Shown: piece after piece, positions 1-8,277 of the stretch
Layout of the letters: each line of letters opens with the position of its first letter
Numbering within the stretch: the first letter of the stretch is position 1
NCBI RefSeq assembly: GCF_923868895.1
Contig: NZ_OV350343.1
Coordinates: 3,720,001 to 3,784,000 of the forward strand
Length of the DNA stretch: 64,000 nucleotides
Source: Halomonas sp. TD01
GTDB lineage: Bacteria > Pseudomonadota > Gammaproteobacteria > Pseudomonadales > Halomonadaceae
Reading direction: 5' to 3'
The notes under the pieces: generated by a model
The model's database searches: none
What the model was told of the DNA's origin: nothing
Seen by the model: only the letters and a program-made list of their open reading frames with translations
Translations under genes and position numbers: made by a program

Positions 1-60
1 GCTGGCGGCATTGGCCACCATATAGGCCATCGCTTTTTCGATACGGGCATAGTCATTCAT
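1..60 (-). CDS. N-terminus of a probable AraC/Ada-type regulator or O6-methylguanine methyltransferase (partial)
   Basis: The minus strand from an ATG at 58-60 reads MNDYARIEKAMAYMV and stays open to the window edge, so only 20 residues are visible. The pattern (D-Y-x-R-I followed by a helix ending in N-A-A) resembles the start of fused AraC-HTH/methylated-DNA-cysteine methyltransferases of the Ada type. The call rests on this short match only; another AraC-family protein is possible. The next gene runs away from it, leaving about 190 bp of shared upstream DNA. Confidence 0.4.
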   Translation of the reverse strand, partial: MNDYARIEKAMAYMVANAAS

Positions 61-253
61 AAAGACGTTCTCATCGGAGCTAAACGAGGAAAAGCACAGA
101 GCCGAAACATAAGGTTCATAACACAGAACAAGCGTAACCACCCCATGTCACTAGGCCTACCCGAATCTTGCGCAATATCGTGGCATCTCAATTTTGTTCA
201 ATACACCTTTTACGCGTCATTCCAAACTCTTGGCTCTATTCAGGAGAATGACA

Positions 254-847
254 ATGAGCGTTTCACTACTGTTACCGATGTCTGCATTTGCCCTTGCCGC
301 ATCTATTTCCCCAGGCCCAGTCAACCTTATTTGCCTGAGTAGCGGCACCCACTACCCTATCGCCAAAGGGCTTATCTTCGTCACGGGTGCGACATTAGGG
401 TTTCTGGCCCTTTTCCTGGCGATTGGAGCAGGGCTTTATTCACTGCTAAACGTAGTGCCATTACTGGAAGAAGTACTACGCTGGGCAGGGCTGCTTTTCT
501 TACTTTACTTAAGCTACCAACTTTTCCAACATGATGGCTCGGTTCATGGCCAGGGCACAGACAAACCACCAGGTTTTATGACCGGCGCGATGATGCAGTG
601 GCTAAATCCTAAGGCGTGGTTGGCGTCTGCCGCTGGCATCGGGGCTTACACCAGCAGTAGTGACCCCTATCAGCTATGGCTGTTCGCAGCTCTCTATCTA
701 CCCATTTGTTGGTTGTCACTGGCAAGCTGGGTTTATGCAGGCGCTTTTCTTAGACGCTATATTCACCGTCCGTTCGTTCTGCTTACCATTAACCGCACGC
801 TGGCTGCTGGCCTAGCTGCCAGCGCTATTTTCCTGCTGTTTGAGTAG
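254..847 (+). CDS. LysE/RhtB-family amino-acid exporter
   Basis: Predicted inner-membrane exporter of the LysE superfamily, 197 residues from the chosen start, with about six hydrophobic segments. The family signature near the N-terminus is clear (SISPGPVNLICLS), and a second conserved element (MMQWLNPKAWL) lies in the middle. An in-frame ATG exists upstream at 194, but AGGAG at 242-246 sits seven bases before ATG 254, so that start is preferred. The substrate is unknown; relatives export amino acids or small metabolites. The 3' end overlaps the convergent AraC-family gene by 36 bp, a common arrangement for an exporter and its regulator. Confidence 0.85.
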   Translation: MSVSLLLPMSAFALAASISPGPVNLICLSSGTHYPIAKGLIFVTGATLGFLALFLAIGAGLYSLLNVVPLLEEVLRWAGLLFLLYLSYQLFQHDGSVHGQGTDKPPGFMTGAMMQWLNPKAWLASAAGIGAYTSSSDPYQLWLFAALYLPICWLSLASWVYAGAFLRRYIHRPFVLLTINRTLAAGLAASAIFLLFE

Positions 848-1741
848 CGGATAGCGATACTGGTTGGGTGTTGCCGCCACTAACCGCTTAAATGTTCTCT
901 GGAAGTGGGGTTGGTCGTTAAAGCCGGCTAATAAAGCCGCATTAACGATCGACTCCCCCTGCCTAAGCGCCCGCTGGCCAAGCTGAACACGGCGATTAAT
1001 CAGATAAGCATGAGGGGTAAGCCCATAGTGCTGCTTAAACGCACGGATAAGATGACCAGCGCTATAGCCGGTTAACTGACATAGCGTTTCCAATGACACA
1101 TCAAAAGCCGCATTCACGTCACAATAGGCAGCCGCAGCCTGCAAGCCATCCGGCGGCTGCGGCCTAGAGACGGTTGTCTCGTGCGCTAATGCCAGCATCA
1201 ATGCGGTAAGAAACCCGGTAACCGACGCGTGCTTCATAGAGAGAGTGCATTGCTTATCCAATAAACAAGCCGCCATTTCACAATAGTGGGCATACAGCGC
1301 TGGCTGTGAGACCACCGCCGTATCAATATCACTCCAGGTTGGGGAACCAAGCGTGCCTATTTGATAGCGTAAATCCGCTAGCCATTGTGCATCCACATAG
1401 AGCATCAAATATGCCCAAGGTTCGTTCTCGATGGGGTTACAGGCATGCACCCAGTCAGGGTTCATCATAACCAAGTCACCGGCGCTAATCGGGTAAGTCG
1501 ATTCCCGATAGAAAAACGTACTGCTGCCTGACGTAATAGCCCCTACCGACCAGTGAACATGGCTATGAGGGGCGTAGCACACTTGCCTCGCATCACTGAT
1601 TTTACGCAGTTCGACATAAGGCAGCCGTGAGTCGCGCCAAAAAACAGGCGGCGACCCAACACGTGGAGACCCAGCCTGTAGAGACCCAGCCTGTAGAGAC
1701 TTAGCATGTAAAGACTTAGCACTTGGAGACTTATGGCTCAT
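812..1741 (-). CDS. AraC-family transcriptional regulator with cupin-type sensor domain
   Basis: A 309-residue regulator. Residues about 35-170 form an AraC-type cupin sensor (CYAPHSHVHWSVGAI is typical of the metal/ligand barrel), and the C-terminal 100 residues carry two helix-turn-helix motifs (LCQLTGYSAGHLIRAFK and VNAALLAGFNDQPHFQRTFK). It is convergent and overlapping with the LysE exporter, which makes that exporter its likely target (inference). The first 33 residues are unusual: six degenerate five-residue repeats of the form (K/G)-S-(L/P)-x-(A/V), encoded by a 15-bp tandem repeat. No ATG lies between the repeat and the cupin domain, so the repeat is probably translated. Confidence 0.85.
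   Translation of the reverse strand: MSHKSPSAKSLHAKSLQAGSLQAGSPRVGSPPVFWRDSRLPYVELRKISDARQVCYAPHSHVHWSVGAITSGSSTFFYRESTYPISAGDLVMMNPDWVHACNPIENEPWAYLMLYVDAQWLADLRYQIGTLGSPTWSDIDTAVVSQPALYAHYCEMAACLLDKQCTLSMKHASVTGFLTALMLALAHETTVSRPQPPDGLQAAAAYCDVNAAFDVSLETLCQLTGYSAGHLIRAFKQHYGLTPHAYLINRRVQLGQRALRQGESIVNAALLAGFNDQPHFQRTFKRLVAATPNQYRYPLLKQQENSAGS
1643..1732 (-). repeat. 15-bp in-frame tandem repeat at the start of the AraC regulator gene
   Basis: Six degenerate 15-bp units, best conserved as the minus-strand unit GGGTCTCTACAGGCT. They encode KSPSA, KSLHA, KSLQA, GSLQA, GSPRV and GSPPV. The unit length is a multiple of three, so copy-number change keeps the frame. Confidence 0.8.
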
Positions 1742-1896
1742 CTTCTGCTCGCATCATCAAAAAATAGCGAATAGCCTGATGGCTTGGCCTACGCTAGACA
1801 ATAGCACAACGCACGCACAGTATGGGCCGCCAGACAAGCTCTATATAAGCCAGATTGCGTAGGAATTCGCAATGCCATAAACGTCAGGAGGACACC

Positions 1897-2715
1897 ATGG
1901 CCAATCGAATGAATAACCCAGATCATCGTGATGTGATTACCCTTTTCGCCCGAATGGGCTACGCTTCTCGCGGCATCGTTTATGTATTAGTGGGAGGCCT
2001 AGCCACCCTGGCAGCCTTTGAACAAGGCGGCCAAACGGAAGGCAGCCGCGGTGCTCTAGAAAGAGTGTTAACTGCTCCCTTTGGTAAAATCATGCTAGGT
2101 CTTATTGCTGTCGGTTTGGTCGGCTACGCTATGTGGCGCACAATCCAAGCTGTCAAAGACACCGACCATCATGGTAATGGTGCTAAAAGCTTAACTATTC
2201 GCGCAGGTTTATTAGCGAGTGCCATTACGCATATTCTTCTGGCATTTTTTGCCGCAACGCTCATCTTCCAATTTGCAGGCTCTTCTGGGGATTCCAGCGG
2301 CGGCTCGCAAGGCGTAGCAGGTTGGCTGATGCAGCAGCCTTTCGGGCGATGGTTAGTTGGCGGGGTTGGTTTAATTTTGATAGGTGTTGGTATTGCCCAT
2401 GCAATCAAAGGCTACAAAGCAAAATTCGATAAACACTTTGCGATGCCACCACAAACTCAACAATGGGCCTACCCCATCTGTCGATTCGGCTTAGTGATTC
2501 GCGGTCTCGTCTTCGTGATCGTGGGCAGCTTTTTTATCATCGCAGCCTACCAAATTAACCCTAATCAAGCAGGTGGTATGGGAGAAGTGTTCAGCACGCT
2601 GCGAAGCCAACCTTTCGGTCAGTGGTTGCTTGCCTTTGTCGCACTTGGACTCTTTGCGTTTGGTCTCTACAGCCTTTTAGCGGCCGTCTATCGTCGCATT
2701 AATACTGAAATGTAG
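1897..2715 (+). CDS. DUF1206 family membrane protein
   Basis: A 272-residue integral membrane protein with six predicted transmembrane segments arranged as three repeats, each starting with an aromatic/glycine motif such as YASRGIVYVLVGGLA, FGLVIRGLVFVIVGSFF and ITHILLAFFAATLIF. This triple repeat is the hallmark of DUF1206. The function of the family is not established. An upstream ATG at 1855 is in frame, but AGGAGG at 1884-1889 places the start at ATG 1897. It is followed after nine bases by the YqaA-like gene, so the two are probably cotranscribed. Confidence 0.85.
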   Translation: MANRMNNPDHRDVITLFARMGYASRGIVYVLVGGLATLAAFEQGGQTEGSRGALERVLTAPFGKIMLGLIAVGLVGYAMWRTIQAVKDTDHHGNGAKSLTIRAGLLASAITHILLAFFAATLIFQFAGSSGDSSGGSQGVAGWLMQQPFGRWLVGGVGLILIGVGIAHAIKGYKAKFDKHFAMPPQTQQWAYPICRFGLVIRGLVFVIVGSFFIIAAYQINPNQAGGMGEVFSTLRSQPFGQWLLAFVALGLFAFGLYSLLAAVYRRINTEM

Positions 2716-2724
2716 AGACATAAG

Positions 2725-3330
2725 ATGCTTTCAACAACACGGACTAAACAGTGGTTTGAGCGTATTAATGGTTCGAAAAACATGCTGTGGTTACTCGGCA
2801 CCCTGTCTTTTTTAGAAACCATTATTTTGCCAATTCCCATTGAGCTGGTGTTGATCCCGCTCATGGCGATTAACCAGCAGCGCATTTGGGCAATGGCCAC
2901 CGCGACGACCCTTGGCTGCCTGATAGCTTCCATTGTGGGCTATACCGTCGGCATGGTGCTGTACCAATCTATAGGCACATGGTTTATCGAATTTATGGGT
3001 ATGGAGCAGAGTTATCAGTCGTTCCAAACATTCTTCGAGCAGTACGGTTTTGCAGCGATTTTGGCTATTGGCATACTGCCGATCCCGTTTCAGGTGGCCA
3101 TGATTACCGCTGGGCTTTCCGGCTATCCGATTATGTTATTTGTGCTGGCTGCCCTGCTAGCCCGTGGGCTTCGCTATTTCGGCCTTGCTTGGCTGGTACA
3201 CCGCTTTGGCAACCGCGTAGAACTTATGTGGAAGCGTCACGCGCTTAAAACCAGCCTCGCGCTAGGTATGGTGGTACTGGTGGTGGTCGTCGGATTACAG
3301 TCGCTGGCTGGGTTAGTAATATCGCGTTAA
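2725..3330 (+). CDS. YqaA/DedA-like VTT-domain membrane protein
   Basis: A 201-residue membrane protein with the SNARE-associated (VTT) fold: an acidic/proline-rich re-entrant element near the N-terminus (FLETIILPIPIELVLIP), a second one in the middle (GILPIPFQVAMITAGLSG), and a terminal transmembrane helix. Length and motif order fit the YqaA branch rather than the longer DedA proteins. DedA relatives act in lipid scrambling and envelope homeostasis; for YqaA this is inferred. It lies nine bases after the DUF1206 gene. Confidence 0.8.
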   Translation: MLSTTRTKQWFERINGSKNMLWLLGTLSFLETIILPIPIELVLIPLMAINQQRIWAMATATTLGCLIASIVGYTVGMVLYQSIGTWFIEFMGMEQSYQSFQTFFEQYGFAAILAIGILPIPFQVAMITAGLSGYPIMLFVLAALLARGLRYFGLAWLVHRFGNRVELMWKRHALKTSLALGMVVLVVVVGLQSLAGLVISR

Positions 3331-3370
3331 TCGCTAAACCGTAGGCCTTCTTCATCCCTCAACTGCCAGA

Positions 3371-3856
3371 CTAGGCCTTATCGCTATTATCCAGCGGTAA
3401 TGTGCCGTACTCTTTCACCGGCTGAATAGCAAAGTTGCTGCGAATATCGCTCACTCCAGGTAAGCGCAGCAACGTCCCCGTTAAAAACGCCTCGTACGCA
3501 GCCAAGCTAGGCACTACCACCTGTAGCAGAAAATCCGATTCACCAGATACCAAATGCGCAGTGACCACTTCCGGCAGTTTAACCACGGCTTCTCGAAAGG
3601 CATTAGCTTGCTCTTCATGGTGGCGTTCTACCTTAATGCCCACAAACACCGTTAACTCCAGCCCGACGCTTCGACGATCAAGCTCCGCGTGGTAGCCACG
3701 AATAATGCCGCTTGCTTCCAAGCGTCGCACTCGGCGTAAACAGGGAGACGGCGACAAATTTACTTTCTCTGCGAGCTCCACATTGGTTAAGCGAGCATCC
3801 CCCTGTAGCAACGCAAGAATGCGTCGATCGATAGCATCTAACTGACCAACTGGCAT
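3371..3856 (-). CDS. Lrp/AsnC-family transcriptional regulator
   Basis: A 161-residue regulator from the preferred ATG (residues MPVGQLDAIDRRILALLQ). It has an N-terminal winged helix-turn-helix (LTNVELAEKVNLSPSPCLRRVRRLE) and a C-terminal RAM ligand-binding domain (about residues 70-150). The longer reading frame from 3889 adds eleven residues of poor quality. It is divergent from a LysE-family exporter 140 bp away. Lrp-type regulators commonly control an adjacent divergent exporter in response to amino acids, so this pair is likely regulator plus target (inference). Confidence 0.9.
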   Translation of the reverse strand: MPVGQLDAIDRRILALLQGDARLTNVELAEKVNLSPSPCLRRVRRLEASGIIRGYHAELDRRSVGLELTVFVGIKVERHHEEQANAFREAVVKLPEVVTAHLVSGESDFLLQVVVPSLAAYEAFLTGTLLRLPGVSDIRSNFAIQPVKEYGTLPLDNSDKA

Positions 3857-3876
3857 AAGTAAGCATTTCTCCACTC

Positions 3877-3900
3877 TTATTTGGCACAAAATACCAATAA
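3877..3900. promoter_or_regulatory. possible Lrp-type operator
   Basis: An imperfect 24-bp dyad, TTATTTGG, eight central A/T-rich bases, then ACCAATAA, lies between the divergent lrp-like and exporter genes. AT-rich 15-25-bp dyads next to lrp-like genes are typical autoregulatory sites. No experiment or comparison supports the assignment here. Confidence 0.3.
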
Positions 3901-3998
3901 CTGATGTTCCATGAGCGCAAATGGCAAGAAATCACTCATCAGTTTAACGGTACCATGCCCTTTATGAAGTCACTACGTGCAATTTTGAGGGAGCGGCC

Positions 3999-4610
3999 AT
4001 GGAAATCGGTCTTTTTATTAGTGCATTAGCCATTGTTTACCTGATTCCAGGCCCAGATATGCTGTTGGTGCTACATACCAGCAGTACGCTGGGCCGTGGG
4101 CATGGATTAGCCACAGCGCTAGGGTTAGCCATCGCCCGAGGGCTGCATGTGGCGTTAGCCGGTTTGGGCCTGGCCGCCCTATTTGTCGCCGCTCCGTGGC
4201 TTTTTGATGCTGTTCGTTATCTCGGTGCTGCCTACTTGATTTGGGTGGGCGTACAGCTGATTCGTACTAAACGGAGCACCGATACTAACCACCCGCAAGC
4301 ATCGCTCACCGGTAGCTATTACCTAGCCTGGAGACGGGGTCTTTTAACGAACCTGCTGAACCCGAAATCGCTGCTGTTTTGTTCGGTGTTATTACCCCAG
4401 TTCGTTCACACCCAACAGGGTGACGTTGCGCTCCAATTTACTCTATTGGGGGCTGTGCTAGTGGGCGTGGGGCTTGTGTACGATGCGCTATATGCCTGCT
4501 TGGGAGCGCGGATGCAACGCTGGTTTGCCAGCCATCAAAAAAGGCAAACCCTGCAACGCTGGGTATTTGGAACACTCATTATTGGCTTTGCCCTAAGGTT
4601 AGCCTCTTAA
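3999..4610 (+). CDS. LysE/RhtB-family amino-acid exporter
   Basis: A 203-residue exporter with about six transmembrane segments. The diagnostic LysE/RhtB motif is at the N-terminus (YLIPGPDMLLVLHTS), and LTNLLNPKSLLFCSVLLPQF is the conserved central element. A GAGGGAG ribosome-binding site precedes ATG 3999. It is transcribed divergently from the Lrp-family gene, its probable regulator. The exact substrate cannot be read from sequence; RhtB relatives export threonine, homoserine or leucine-type amino acids. Confidence 0.88.
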   Translation: MEIGLFISALAIVYLIPGPDMLLVLHTSSTLGRGHGLATALGLAIARGLHVALAGLGLAALFVAAPWLFDAVRYLGAAYLIWVGVQLIRTKRSTDTNHPQASLTGSYYLAWRRGLLTNLLNPKSLLFCSVLLPQFVHTQQGDVALQFTLLGAVLVGVGLVYDALYACLGARMQRWFASHQKRQTLQRWVFGTLIIGFALRLAS

Positions 4611-4625
4611 ACTTAATCAGCAAAA

Positions 4626-4639
4626 AGCCTGCCTAGGCT
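4626..4639 (-). terminator. weak intrinsic terminator between convergent genes
   Basis: On the minus strand a short AGCCT/AGGCT hairpin is followed by TTTTT, just beyond the stop codon of the monooxygenase gene. The stem is only five base pairs, so activity is uncertain. Confidence 0.4.
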
Positions 4640-4650
4640 GCGTTGATAGT

Positions 4651-5010
4651 TTAAATACCATAATCTCGTTCGACTTTGGCAATGCGCGTCTTAAAGTGCT
4701 GGTACCACTGCTGATGGCCTAGTCGCTGAGCTTCCTGATGCTCAGCGTGGGCTTTCCACGCTTTTATTGAGGCCAAATCAGCCCAGTATGACACCGTCAC
4801 TCCCACCTCATTTCGGGCAGACTCTACCCCCAAGAATCCCGGCTGCTGTGCTGCAAGTTCAACCATTCTTGTCGCCATTGCGTCATAGCCATTATCGATC
4901 TCGGTGCGTTGTGAGGTAAAAATAACCGCGTAGTAAGGCGGCTCGGGCGTATTAGCAATACTAGGCATAGCAGCACCACCTTGATTCGTATTGGTTACGG
5001 CATCAGTCAT
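4651..5010 (-). CDS. ABM-fold (antibiotic biosynthesis monooxygenase-like) protein
   Basis: A 119-residue protein with the dimeric alpha/beta-barrel ABM fold: PYYAVIFTSQRTE (strand 1), QPGFLGVESARNEVGVTVSYW (strands 2-3) and SIKAWKAHAEHQEAQRLG (helix). The conserved W and H of the last helix are present. Relatives include heme-degrading enzymes and quinol monooxygenases, but many have no known role. A second in-frame ATG at 4968 would remove a polar N-terminal tail of 14 residues and is equally possible. It is convergent with the LysE gene. Confidence 0.8.
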   Translation of the reverse strand: MTDAVTNTNQGGAAMPSIANTPEPPYYAVIFTSQRTEIDNGYDAMATRMVELAAQQPGFLGVESARNEVGVTVSYWADLASIKAWKAHAEHQEAQRLGHQQWYQHFKTRIAKVERDYGI

Positions 5011-5038
5011 TTACAAAAACCTATTACAAAGAAGCACT

Positions 5039-5090
5039 ACACAGAGCTATTACACAGAGCTATTACACAGAGCTATTACACAGAGCTATT
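5039..5090. repeat. four perfect 13-bp tandem repeats
   Basis: The unit ACACAGAGCTATT is repeated four times without mismatch, with a degenerate partial unit upstream. The array fills the gap between two minus-strand genes, and its right end contains the stop codon of the DUF4019 gene. Perfect short tandem repeats like this may vary in number between strains. Confidence 0.95.
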
Positions 5091-5493
5091 GCACATAATA
5101 ACCACTGACTCGCCACTCTCCATTTTCCAAATGAGGCGTTACGGTTTCGATCCCTCTCGTTTTATTTTCAAATCGAGTATGGAAGATAAAAACCATGTAG
5201 TCGCCATCCGGCGCACCGGGCATAGATTGATAATGGGAGACTTGCACTCGCTGACGTGATTCTACCGGGCCAAACTCATGGCGTGCTAATTCAATAATAC
5301 GTCTGAGCATTCTAGGCGATAGCGGCGTTTTGAGTAGCGGCGATGAGGCTTCCCAGGCTTGTTCAACCTCACCATTATCAATTGATTCTAGCCACGCCAG
5401 CGCCGCTGCCTCTGCTGTCTGAACAGAGGCCTGAGCATAGGTGGTCAGGCTAAGCAGTATCGCGGCGAGAAGAAAAGCAGGTGATTTTGACAT
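5086..5493 (-). CDS. DUF4019 domain periplasmic protein
   Basis: A 135-residue protein with a typical signal peptide (MSKSPAFLLAAILLSLTTYAQA, cleavage probably after AQA). It has a mature domain of about 110 residues matching DUF4019: AALAWLESIDNGEVEQAWE near its start, then a beta-rich core (GDYMVFIFHTRFENKTRGIETVTP). The domain resembles NTF2-like folds. The function is unknown. Its stop codon falls in the last unit of a 13-bp tandem repeat, so repeat-number change could alter the 3' end of the message. Confidence 0.8.
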   Translation of the reverse strand: MSKSPAFLLAAILLSLTTYAQASVQTAEAAALAWLESIDNGEVEQAWEASSPLLKTPLSPRMLRRIIELARHEFGPVESRQRVQVSHYQSMPGAPDGDYMVFIFHTRFENKTRGIETVTPHLENGEWRVSGYYVQ

Positions 5494-5651
5494 GGCAGAC
5501 TCTTGTGGCGGTTTGGTATTTTCATACCTCTTACGTAATTATCGGATAATGACAGGACTTCTTTAACAGCAATATTTTCCCCGCTTCTAAAACCTTCTCA
5601 GCTCGTTTACTATGCGCCACCCAATATTTCAGCGCCCACCATTAGGCTACC

Positions 5652-6395
5652 ATGTCCGCCAACGCACTCTATACCGACCTATCTGGCTACTACGATTTGA
5701 TGTGTGTCGATATCGACTATCAAGCGCAAAGCAACGCCATTCATCGGCTCCATCAGATCTTCGGCAACGGCGGGCATACGCACCTTGATTTAGCCTGTGG
5801 CACGGGCCCTCATGTTCGCCATTTTATTGATTTCGGTTATCTCAGCAGTGGTCTTGATATTAACCAACCCATGCTGGATATCGCCGCCATACGTTGCCCA
5901 GAAGCGCTCTTTTCGCTGCAAGACATGAGTGCATTCGAAGCCAGCGAGCCCCTCGATTTGATCACCTGCTTTCTGTACTCGATCCACTACAACGATGGGA
6001 TTGAAAAGCTAAAAGGGTGTATTTCCAGAGCCCATCGCACGCTAAAACAGGGCGGCGTTTTCTATTTTAACGCGGTGGATAAAAACAAAATCAATAACGA
6101 TTTATGGGTTAAACACAGTGCCAAACAAGAAGACAGTGTCTTCACATTCCGCTCGGGTTGGCACTACGCTGGGCACGGCGAAAAGCAATCGCTTAGACTA
6201 AGTATTGAAAAAACCATCGCAGACGCCACGCAGATATGGAACGATGAGCATCCGATGGTAGCGGTCAGCTTTACGGAATTAACCGACCTACTGGCGCCTT
6301 ATTTTGAGGTGCATGTATTTGAGCACAACTACCAGACCATCACCCCTTGGGATAACCTGTCGGGCAATGCGATTTTCGTCTGTGTGAAGCGTTAG
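5652..6395 (+). CDS. class I SAM-dependent methyltransferase
   Basis: A 247-residue Rossmann-fold methyltransferase. Motif I is HLDLACGTGPHVRHF (about residues 44-58), with an acidic residue after it in SGLDINQPMLDIA and motif IV-like DLITCFLYSIHY. Total length and the C-terminal EHNYQTITPWDNLSGNAIFVCVK fit the Methyltransf_11/25 groups seen in small-molecule methyltransferases. The substrate is not predictable. It stands alone, convergent with the DUF1456 gene. Confidence 0.85.
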   Translation: MSANALYTDLSGYYDLMCVDIDYQAQSNAIHRLHQIFGNGGHTHLDLACGTGPHVRHFIDFGYLSSGLDINQPMLDIAAIRCPEALFSLQDMSAFEASEPLDLITCFLYSIHYNDGIEKLKGCISRAHRTLKQGGVFYFNAVDKNKINNDLWVKHSAKQEDSVFTFRSGWHYAGHGEKQSLRLSIEKTIADATQIWNDEHPMVAVSFTELTDLLAPYFEVHVFEHNYQTITPWDNLSGNAIFVCVKR

Positions 6396-6404
6396 CGTCG
6401 ATAA

Positions 6405-6434
6405 GGCAGAGAGGCTTATGTTGCCTCTCTTGCC
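6405..6434. terminator. bidirectional hairpin between convergent genes
   Basis: GGCAGAGAGGC, a seven-base loop, and GCCTCTCTTGCC form an 11-bp stem with one bulge right after the methyltransferase stop codon. There is no long T run, so it may act as a transcript-end stabiliser rather than a strict terminator. Confidence 0.55.
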
Positions 6435-6479
6435 GTTACCGTGTGACATAAAGCGAGGTGTAAAGCGCTGAACTTGAAC

Positions 6480-6965
6480 TTAAGACTCAGAACCTGCGTC
6501 GTTCGAGCCAGGCCGTAGCTGGCGTTGAATACCGAGCAAGAAATTACGCAGCATTTGATCTTTACACTCACGGTAATTCTTATGACTTGGCTTACGGAAG
6601 AAAGCGCTGAGCTCATGATGACTTAGCGGTAAGCCCACCAGTTCAAACACTGCCAAGATATCGTCTGCTTTCAGATTCAGCGCAATTCGCAGCTTCTGGA
6701 ACACCATATTATTGTTTAATTGCGCTTCAGGCGCAGGCTGTGGGCCTTCACGCTTTCCACGTTTAAAGCTGATAAAACCATTCAGAAACGCCGCCAGCTC
6801 TCTATTTTTCATCGACACAAAAGCGTCATCTTCATCCTTTTTCAGCCAAGCAGTGACCTGCGCTTGGCTCACGCTGACGTCAGCTAGTGAGAAGATATCC
6901 ACGATGGTGCTGTCTTTTAAATCAAAGGTGTAGCGAATGCGGCGAAAAATATCATTATTCGTCAA
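6480..6965 (-). CDS. DUF1456 (YehS-like) protein
   Basis: A 161-residue protein made of two copies of a ~65-residue helical unit: NDIFRRIRYTFDLKDSTIV and NNMVFQKLRIALNLKADDIL start the repeats, and each ends with an L-x-x-F-L-x-G-element (AAFLNGFI, LRNFLLGI). This duplicated layout defines DUF1456/YehS. The function is unknown. The ATG at 6965 is the natural start. Ten bases separate it from the next upstream gene, suggesting a two-gene operon. Confidence 0.85.
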   Translation of the reverse strand: MTNNDIFRRIRYTFDLKDSTIVDIFSLADVSVSQAQVTAWLKKDEDDAFVSMKNRELAAFLNGFISFKRGKREGPQPAPEAQLNNNMVFQKLRIALNLKADDILAVFELVGLPLSHHELSAFFRKPSHKNYRECKDQMLRNFLLGIQRQLRPGSNDAGSES

Positions 6966-6975
6966 AATAGGGTTC

Positions 6976-7398
6976 CTAGTTGGTCGTTAGCGTTTCAAGC
7001 AACTGGTCGATTTCTGCTTTCAGCTCGTCATCTTCAATGCCATCAGCGCTGGCTTTCGCATGTTGCAATCTTTCGATAGCGTCATCCGTCTGACCTAACT
7101 GTACTTGCAACGTTGCCATGGAAAAACCAATAGAGGCCATGTGGTCTTTCGAGTGCTTAGCAATGGCTTTATCAAGCGCCTTTTGGTAAATCGGCAGCGC
7201 ATCCTCTAGCTCTTCGGTAAAGTCAGCCAAGGTTTCCCACTGCTCTGGGTGGTCTTTATCAGTGTTCTCGTTATCGGTGCAAATCGCCTGCAACTCGGCA
7301 TAGAGCGGAGCAAACGCCTCTCTGTCATCTTTAGCCGCGGCTTTCATTAGCCGTTCCGCCAGCTCATAAACCGCTTTATATATTTTGGTGTTAATCAT
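6976..7398 (-). CDS. conserved hypothetical protein with TPR-like helices
   Basis: A 140-residue, strongly acidic, all-helical protein. The segments ETLADFTEELEDALPIYQKALDKA and FSMATLQVQLGQTDDAIERLQHAK have the spacing of tetratricopeptide helices. A longer frame starts at 7434, but GGAAGG stands just before ATG 7398 (MINTKIYKAVYELAE), which is preferred. There is no signal peptide or membrane segment. It probably shares a transcript with the DUF1456 gene. No function can be assigned. Confidence 0.65.
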   Translation of the reverse strand: MINTKIYKAVYELAERLMKAAAKDDREAFAPLYAELQAICTDNENTDKDHPEQWETLADFTEELEDALPIYQKALDKAIAKHSKDHMASIGFSMATLQVQLGQTDDAIERLQHAKASADGIEDDELKAEIDQLLETLTTN

Positions 7399-7434
7399 TA
7401 CCAACCACCTTCCTTTCATTAAAACAAACAACAA

Positions 7435-7710
7435 AAATTACCCAACAGGCCGACTTATCGACGTAATTTCGATAAAAAACTATAAAAGCCAACCCGATAG
7501 ATAAAAGTCACGGTAGCGGCTTTCCACCATAATCACACTATTATAGCCTTTGATAGCGCACCATCGGGTGATCATTTTACAGCTTTCGTAATCAGCTAGG
7601 TGGCTTTTCATATCTGGCCGAAAATGACCGCTTTTAGGCCGACCAATGTATCGTTGGCTGAAATAGGAATAGCTAATCTGTAGCCTCACTTCAACACGAT
7701 GAGATTAGCC
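7435..7710. other. intergenic region between divergent genes, possible small ORF
   Basis: About 275 bp separate the TPR-like gene and the isochorismatase gene. A minus-strand reading frame of 69 codons (7480-7689) fills much of it, ending in VESRYRDFYLSGWLL. I recognise no family, it has no clear ribosome-binding site, and I would not call it a gene without conservation. The AT-rich parts presumably hold the two divergent promoters. Confidence 0.35.
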
Positions 7711-8277
7711 ATGACCCAGTCTAAAACCGCACTGCTATTAATCGACGTTCAAGCCTCCTTCCCCTCCCGCGATTACTGGCTAGAATCTCTGGCGCAAGCA
7801 TGGCGCCCCAAACAGCGTGCGTTGTTAAATGCAGCGCAAGCAAGCGATATACCGGTTGTGCGCATTTTGCATGAAGAACCAGGCAGTCAAGGACCTTTTG
7901 ATCCTGCTGTTGGCCTAATTCGCCCGCTTGATGGTTTTGACGATAAAACGGCGGTGACATTTCATAAACGTGTTCATAATGCGTTCAGCGATACGGAGCT
8001 TGAAAGCTGGTTACGCGAACGAGATATTACTCAGCTTGCAATTAGCGGTATTCGCACGGAGCAATGCTGCGAAACAACCGCACGGGTGGCGTCAGATTTG
8101 GGGTTTAGTGTCGATTTTGTCAGCGATGCAACCCTAACGTTTCCCATGACGCGCAACGGCATCACCTGGTCAGCAGATGATATTAAGGCACGTACCGAAC
8201 TGGTACTTGAAGACCGTTTTGCGCGTATTATCAGTACACAAGACTTGATCAACGAATGGCAAAACACGTGTGAATGA
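7711..8277 (+). CDS. isochorismatase-family cysteine hydrolase
   Basis: A 188-residue hydrolase of the isochorismatase-like fold. The catalytic triad can be placed: Asp in ALLLIDVQASF, Lys in DDKTAVTFHKRVHNAF, and Cys in ISGIRTEQCCETTARVASDLG, followed by the expected helix. Relatives act on amides such as nicotinamide or ureas; the substrate here is open. ATG 7711 is preferred to 7699. The stop overlaps the start of the downstream GlxA-type regulator gene, so the regulator and hydrolase form an operon. Confidence 0.85.
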   Translation: MTQSKTALLLIDVQASFPSRDYWLESLAQAWRPKQRALLNAAQASDIPVVRILHEEPGSQGPFDPAVGLIRPLDGFDDKTAVTFHKRVHNAFSDTELESWLRERDITQLAISGIRTEQCCETTARVASDLGFSVDFVSDATLTFPMTRNGITWSADDIKARTELVLEDRFARIISTQDLINEWQNTCE

